Source: an uncultured Burkholderiaceae bacterium (GTDB taxonomy: Bacteria; Pseudomonadota; Gammaproteobacteria; Burkholderiales; Burkholderiaceae). Taken from it: a stretch of DNA of 36,764 nucleotides. The translations under genes were made by a program, and so were the position numbers. Position 1 is the first letter of the stretch; every line of letters begins with the position of its first letter. This document shows positions 33,274 to 36,764 of this stretch, piece by piece. The stretch is taken from NCBI GenBank assembly GCA_937862905.1, contig CALMCL010000113.1, forward strand, positions 1 through 36,764. Direction: 5' to 3'. A model generated the notes under the pieces. It ran no database searches and was not told where the DNA came from. It worked only from the letters and a program-made list of their open reading frames with translations.

Positions 33274-34467
33274 TTATTTAACTTCTGACGCCACACGAGT
33301 AAATATTTTGATGCCCGAGAATTGTAGGACTACACGAGTAAGCAGTCCAAAAGCAAGCCCCCAAAAGGGCGCACCCAAACCCCACAACACCATACCTGAC
33401 GACGTAACCAAAAATGTGATTAAAGCACCTTCTCGCTCACTTTCATCCTGCATTGCACCTGCCAAACTGCTCATTAACGCCCCAACCAAAGCTAAACCTG
33501 CAATAGTCGAAACCAATACTTTTGGTAAAGCAGTAAAGGCAAGCACCAAGGTACCTCCAAATAAACCGATAACAATGTACGCCAATCCACAAACGATCCC
33601 AGACACATATCGCTTAGACGGATCTTCGTGAGACTCACGCCCAGTGCAAATTGCCGCTGTAATCGCTGCCAAGTTGATACCATGCGAGCCAAAAGGAGCT
33701 AAGAACACAGAAAATAAAGAAGTCAATAACACCATTGGTTTAGAAGGCGTTGTATAACCTGCATTACGCATAACAGCAATTCCAGGAACAAACTGTCCCG
33801 ACATTGTTACCAAAGCCAATGGAAGTCCAATCGTAAAAATTGCACTTAACGAAAAAGTCGGAGTCGTCCAAATCGGTTGTGCTAAGCTGAACTCAATGTT
33901 TTCAAAATGAAACAATCCTTGACTGATCGCAATTAAAATGCCGATTAATAAAGTACCTGGGATTGCATAACGCGGTTGCAATTTTCTTAAAACAATAAAT
34001 CCAGCAAACATAGGTAGAGCCATCAAAGCTTGCTTTGGCATCGCTGAAAACACATCTGATGCAAAACGAAATAAAATCCCTGCCAACATAGCAGCTGCAA
34101 TTTGTTTAGGTATTTTTTTCATCAGTGAATCAAACAACCCGCTCCAAGCCAAAAAGACAATCAACGATGCTGCAAACAAGTAAGCACCAATGGCATCTGA
34201 GAAGCTGAACGCTGGCAAGCTTCCAAGCAAAAGTGCTGCACCTGGTGTAGACCACGCTGTGATAACAGGCACTTTAAATCTTAAACTGAGCAACAGACCT
34301 GATAGACCACTCCCAATGGAAACCGCCCAAATCCATGAGCTTGTGTGAGCAAAGTCAAGATGGGCTAGGGCAGCCGCCTGGAAAATGATTAATGAAGGGC
34401 CCGCAAATGATATTGCCACCGCAATAAGCCCAGCAATGATTGCTGATATTGAAAAATCTTTGAACAT
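33274..34467 (-). CDS. BenE/YdcO-family transporter
   Basis: 397-residue inner-membrane protein with about 11-12 hydrophobic helices, of the benzoate:H+ symporter (BenE) family. The family mark is the helix break [11 protein letters not shown] (70-80), with [21 protein letters not shown] near 270-290. Known BenE proteins import benzoate; the substrate here is unknown and may be another small carboxylate or amino acid. An AAAGGA precedes the ATG. It lies between the oxygenase (17 bp) and the SHMT paralogue (11 bp), so the three are one operon. The low GC matches the rest of the island. Confidence 0.85.
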   Translation of the reverse strand: MFKDFSISAIIAGLIAVAISFAGPSLIIFQAAALAHLDFAHTSSWIWAVSIGSGLSGLLLSLRFKVPVITAWSTPGAALLLGSLPAFSFSDAIGAYLFAASLIVFLAWSGLFDSLMKKIPKQIAAAMLAGILFRFASDVFSAMPKQALMALPMFAGFIVLRKLQPRYAIPGTLLIGILIAISQGLFHFENIEFSLAQPIWTTPTFSLSAIFTIGLPLALVTMSGQFVPGIAVMRNAGYTTPSKPMVLLTSLFSVFLAPFGSHGINLAAITAAICTGRESHEDPSKRYVSGIVCGLAYIVIGLFGGTLVLAFTALPKVLVSTIAGLALVGALMSSLAGAMQDESEREGALITFLVTSSGMVLWGLGAPFWGLAFGLLTRVVLQFSGIKIFTRVASEVK

Positions 34468-34484
34468 ATTATTCCTTTATTTTA

Positions 34485-35471
34485 TTAAGCATTAATTCCA
34501 AACAGTCTGATAAGCCAGCGATCACATCCATTCATCTTTGGACTGAAACCATCACGCGCATGTACCATTCTTTGATTATCAAAAATAATCAAATCCCCAG
34601 GTAAGAGCACTACTTTTTTAACCAGCCCCTCACTCTCAGCCACAGCCTGAAAAATAGAGAAAGACAGCTCGGCCTCTTCACTCAGTGGAATTACATTTTG
34701 TTTGTCAAACCTAGAGTAACAAATGCCATCTTCATCAGTAGCTAACACAGGACCTGGTTTTTCGCTATAAATTTCACCAAACGAATCTGGCCATTTGAGT
34801 TTATAAATCGGCTTTTTAAGAATTGATACAACATATTCTGGTAACTTACCAAGCACATCATCTAAAAAGACAACTTTAGTTGGCACACTAATGTCACATC
34901 TCAGTGCCATTAGTGCTAAGTATCTAGGACATTGCGCGGTTGAATTGTCTTTTTCTGGGGAAAGCGGTAAGTGTGGGTTATCAACATGCATACCGAAACT
35001 TAATAGCGAACCATGAGAGCTTTTTTCATGAGCAGACTTGATATGAGGTATTACATGCCTCAATGCTTTATCGTTATTTTCACCTAGGTACGATGCTATA
35101 GACGATGAAACCAAATTATGTAAACCAACATTTGAAGCCACTGAACATGTGATCCGATCAACCCCTATTCGACTCTCTGTTGGAGTTGCAGGTAAATCAT
35201 GATCTATAGGTAGGTTCCTAATGATAGCGGCACATTGATGTTCTACAGCATATCGAATTGCATTTGAAAGCTGCTCTCCCAAAACCGCCCTCACAACATC
35301 ACCACACTCCTTTTGCACATTTAAGTCCTCAATTTCCGACTCATCAGTGATCTTTGGTAAACGATTTCTTAGATCCTCGCGCATCTCATAAGAGATTTCG
35401 AACTCTTGAACATCGCGCACTGACTTTAGCGGCTTGCTGCTTATTGCCTTAAAAATTTCCATAACTTCCAT
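34485..35471 (-). CDS. Clavaminate-synthase-like Fe(II)/2-oxoglutarate oxygenase
   Basis: 328-residue enzyme of the TauD/CAS-like superfamily, closest in pattern to free-amino-acid hydroxylases (asparagine oxygenase, VioC, lysine hydroxylases). Iron ligands are His162 and Asp164 in FGMHVDNPHLPLSPE and His304 in NQRMVHARDGF. Arg318 or Arg322 in CDRWLIRLFG should hold 2-oxoglutarate. The sequence LLPGDLIIFDNQ before the distal histidine is typical of this group. GGGGGT lies about 7 bases before the ATG at 35469-35471. It leads the operon oxygenase-transporter-SHMT paralogue and is divergent from a MocR-type regulator. The substrate is unknown; a beta-hydroxylated amino acid that the SHMT paralogue could cleave is my inference. 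Confidence 0.8.
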   Translation of the reverse strand: MEVMEIFKAISSKPLKSVRDVQEFEISYEMREDLRNRLPKITDESEIEDLNVQKECGDVVRAVLGEQLSNAIRYAVEHQCAAIIRNLPIDHDLPATPTESRIGVDRITCSVASNVGLHNLVSSSIASYLGENNDKALRHVIPHIKSAHEKSSHGSLLSFGMHVDNPHLPLSPEKDNSTAQCPRYLALMALRCDISVPTKVVFLDDVLGKLPEYVVSILKKPIYKLKWPDSFGEIYSEKPGPVLATDEDGICYSRFDKQNVIPLSEEAELSFSIFQAVAESEGLVKKVVLLPGDLIIFDNQRMVHARDGFSPKMNGCDRWLIRLFGINA

Positions 35472-35602
35472 ATACCCCCTATAAATTGAATTTGATCAGC
35501 ATAAAAACTCAGGAAAATGTCTTAAAATTGCGATGAAATCATTACAAATTCATGTTTTTATGAAGTTAACCAATCACAATATGGATTTTATTGTTATGTG
35601 GA

Positions 35603-35646
35603 TATAATGGACAGATACAGATATACAGTTAATTAAAGATACAGAT
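35603..35646 (+). promoter_or_regulatory. Regulator promoter with direct repeats, candidate MocR operator
   Basis: TATAAT at 35603-35608 is followed by AGATACAGAT at 35613-35622, a partial ATACAG at 35623-35628, and AGATACAGAT again at 35637-35646 (24-bp period), just before the ATG at 35652. MocR-type regulators such as GabR bind direct repeats near their own promoters, so this is a likely autoregulatory site. No good -35 is seen. Confidence 0.45.
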
Positions 35647-35651
35647 GCTTT

Positions 35652-36725
35652 ATGATGAAAAAACACGAAAAATTAGTCATTGACCTTCAGTCGCTTATTC
35701 AAAGCGCCCCCTACAAAGCAGGAGAGCCTTTCTTATCAATTAGAGAAGTTGCTTCAATGTATCAAGTAGGCATCAACACAGCTTATAAAGCATTACAAGC
35801 CTTAGAAGATTTGGGGGTTATTTTTGCAGAGCAGAAAAGTGGTTATGTAATATGCAATTCAAAAGCATCTGTTCATTCCAGCACTGGGGTGTTTAGTTTC
35901 AGTGGCGATCAAGAATTGACTCACCGTGCAACTATTATTCGACGTTGGGCTGAAAACTCTAAACAAGCAAAAGTACGGATGGATTTAGCGACTGGTGAGC
36001 CAGAGCTTTATCCCACGCGCGATCTTCAAGCTGTTAGTTACAAGGTCATAAGATCAAACCCAACTGTATTGACAAAATATGCTTTGGGCTCAGGTCTTTT
36101 TGAACTAAGAAAAAAAATTGCTAGTCGTTACAGTAAATTAGGATGTCATTTAAAAGCCGAAGATATTTTAATGACCAATGGGGCAACGCATGCGATAACA
36201 TTAGCTTTACAAAGTACAACTACAGCTGGCGACTGTGTTTTAGTAGAATCACCAACTTATTTTGGGTTCTTGCAAATATTGGAGAGTTTAAAACTTAATG
36301 TAGTTTCAATTGCAATTGACCCCAATCAGGGTCTAGAACACGAACACTTAGTGTCGGCAATTGAAAAATCAAAGGCTGAAAACATAACAATTAAAGCATG
36401 CCTATTACAAGCCAACTTTCAAAATCCTACTGGATGCTCTATTAAGTTCAGTATGCGCTCAAAGATACTTGAAACTTTTTACCAAAATAAAATAATTGTT
36501 ATTGAAGATGACACCTTTGGGGAGTTACCTCACGACTTACTAGATGACCGCCCATTACCACTTAAGGCTCAAGACAAGTACGACAATGTTATTTTATGTA
36601 GCTCCTTGTCAAAACTAATCTCCCCAGGGCTACGCATTGGATTTATCAATGGTGCAGCTGTTCATGAACAAATTAAAACTATACATCATGCTACATCCAT
36701 TGGCTGTGCTGGTAATACCCCCTAA
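35652..36725 (+). pseudogene. MocR-type (GntR/aminotransferase) regulator, C-terminus lost
   Basis: MocR regulators join a GntR winged helix to an aminotransferase-like PLP domain and sense amino acids or PLP compounds. Here the winged helix covers about residues 5-70 (LSIREVASMYQVGINTAYKALQALEDLGVI). The PLP domain shows QNPTG (257-261) and Lys321 in SSLSKLISPGLRIGF. The frame stops at residue 357, whereas family members run to about 450-490, so the small C-terminal domain is missing. The break coincides with an IS-end-like sequence. Even so, DNA binding could survive. It is divergent from the oxygenase operon (180-bp gap), its natural target. ATG 35655 is an alternative start. Confidence 0.75.
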
Positions 36726-36764
36726 AAAAGCCAGCACCTAAAAGTAGAACCCTTTAAACTAACC
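36726..36764. mobile_element. Likely insertion-sequence end, right copy (continues past window)
   Basis: CTAAAAGTAGAACCCTTT near 36741 repeats the sequence at 31381 in the same orientation and directly follows the broken MocR-type gene. GTGCTGG (in the gene) and CCAGCAC just before the repeat form a short inverted pair. The element runs off the window, so no transposase is visible and the family is not assigned. Confidence 0.45.

Overview
The window looks like the chromosome of a betaproteobacterium, most likely Burkholderiales. The pointers are the folB / pteridine-reductase-like SDR / NDUFAF7-type methyltransferase neighbourhood next to ttcA, a fused 1164-residue indolepyruvate ferredoxin oxidoreductase, the cysE-trmJ/suhB arrangement, and overall protein similarity. 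This is judged by eye. Most of the window has medium GC. Two stretches stand out as accessory: a defence-type cluster (10713-18654) and an AT-rich island (about 31050 to the right edge). No tRNA, rRNA or CRISPR array was seen.

Left core (1-10364): an ATM1-type ABC exporter, cut by the window edge, is divergent from gshA (glutamate-cysteine ligase). A cysteine hydrolase is divergent from an Lrp-type regulator. Then come a class V aminotransferase, ttcA, folB, a FolM/PTR1-like reductase, an NDUFAF7-type methyltransferase and mscL. This MscL ends in a four-cysteine zinc-ribbon-like tail.

Defence-type cluster (10713-18654, all minus strand): in transcription order these are an MmeI-like adenine DNA methyltransferase (TTG start), a small zinc-ribbon protein joined to it by a TAATG overlap, a DUF3800 protein, a 470-bp non-coding spacer, a superfamily 2 helicase, and a GIY-YIG nuclease overlapping the helicase by 8 bp. 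The methyltransferase shows no obvious nuclease motif of its own. The parts therefore suggest a split restriction-modification system: methylation and target recognition in one operon, DNA translocation and cutting in the other. The spacer holds a REPIN-like inverted repeat pair and a helically phased set of TTGTTAA motifs. A 171-bp nested inverted repeat lies just downstream of the nuclease gene.

Middle core (18994-30951): a DUF2461 protein, a secreted subtype-B-like tannase, the fused indolepyruvate ferredoxin oxidoreductase, cysE, trmJ, suhB and mutS, ending at a strong terminator.

AT-rich island (31050-36764): a divergently transcribed cluster with a MocR-type regulator (truncated) on one side. 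On the other side are a clavaminate-synthase-like Fe(II)/2-oxoglutarate oxygenase, a BenE-family transporter, a serine hydroxymethyltransferase paralogue, a tautomerase and the remnant of a short-chain dehydrogenase. A plausible but unproven reading is uptake, hydroxylation and retro-aldol cleavage of an amino acid. Matching IS-end-like sequences lie at 31381 and 36741, and genes are broken beside both, so the island appears to be eroded by insertion elements.
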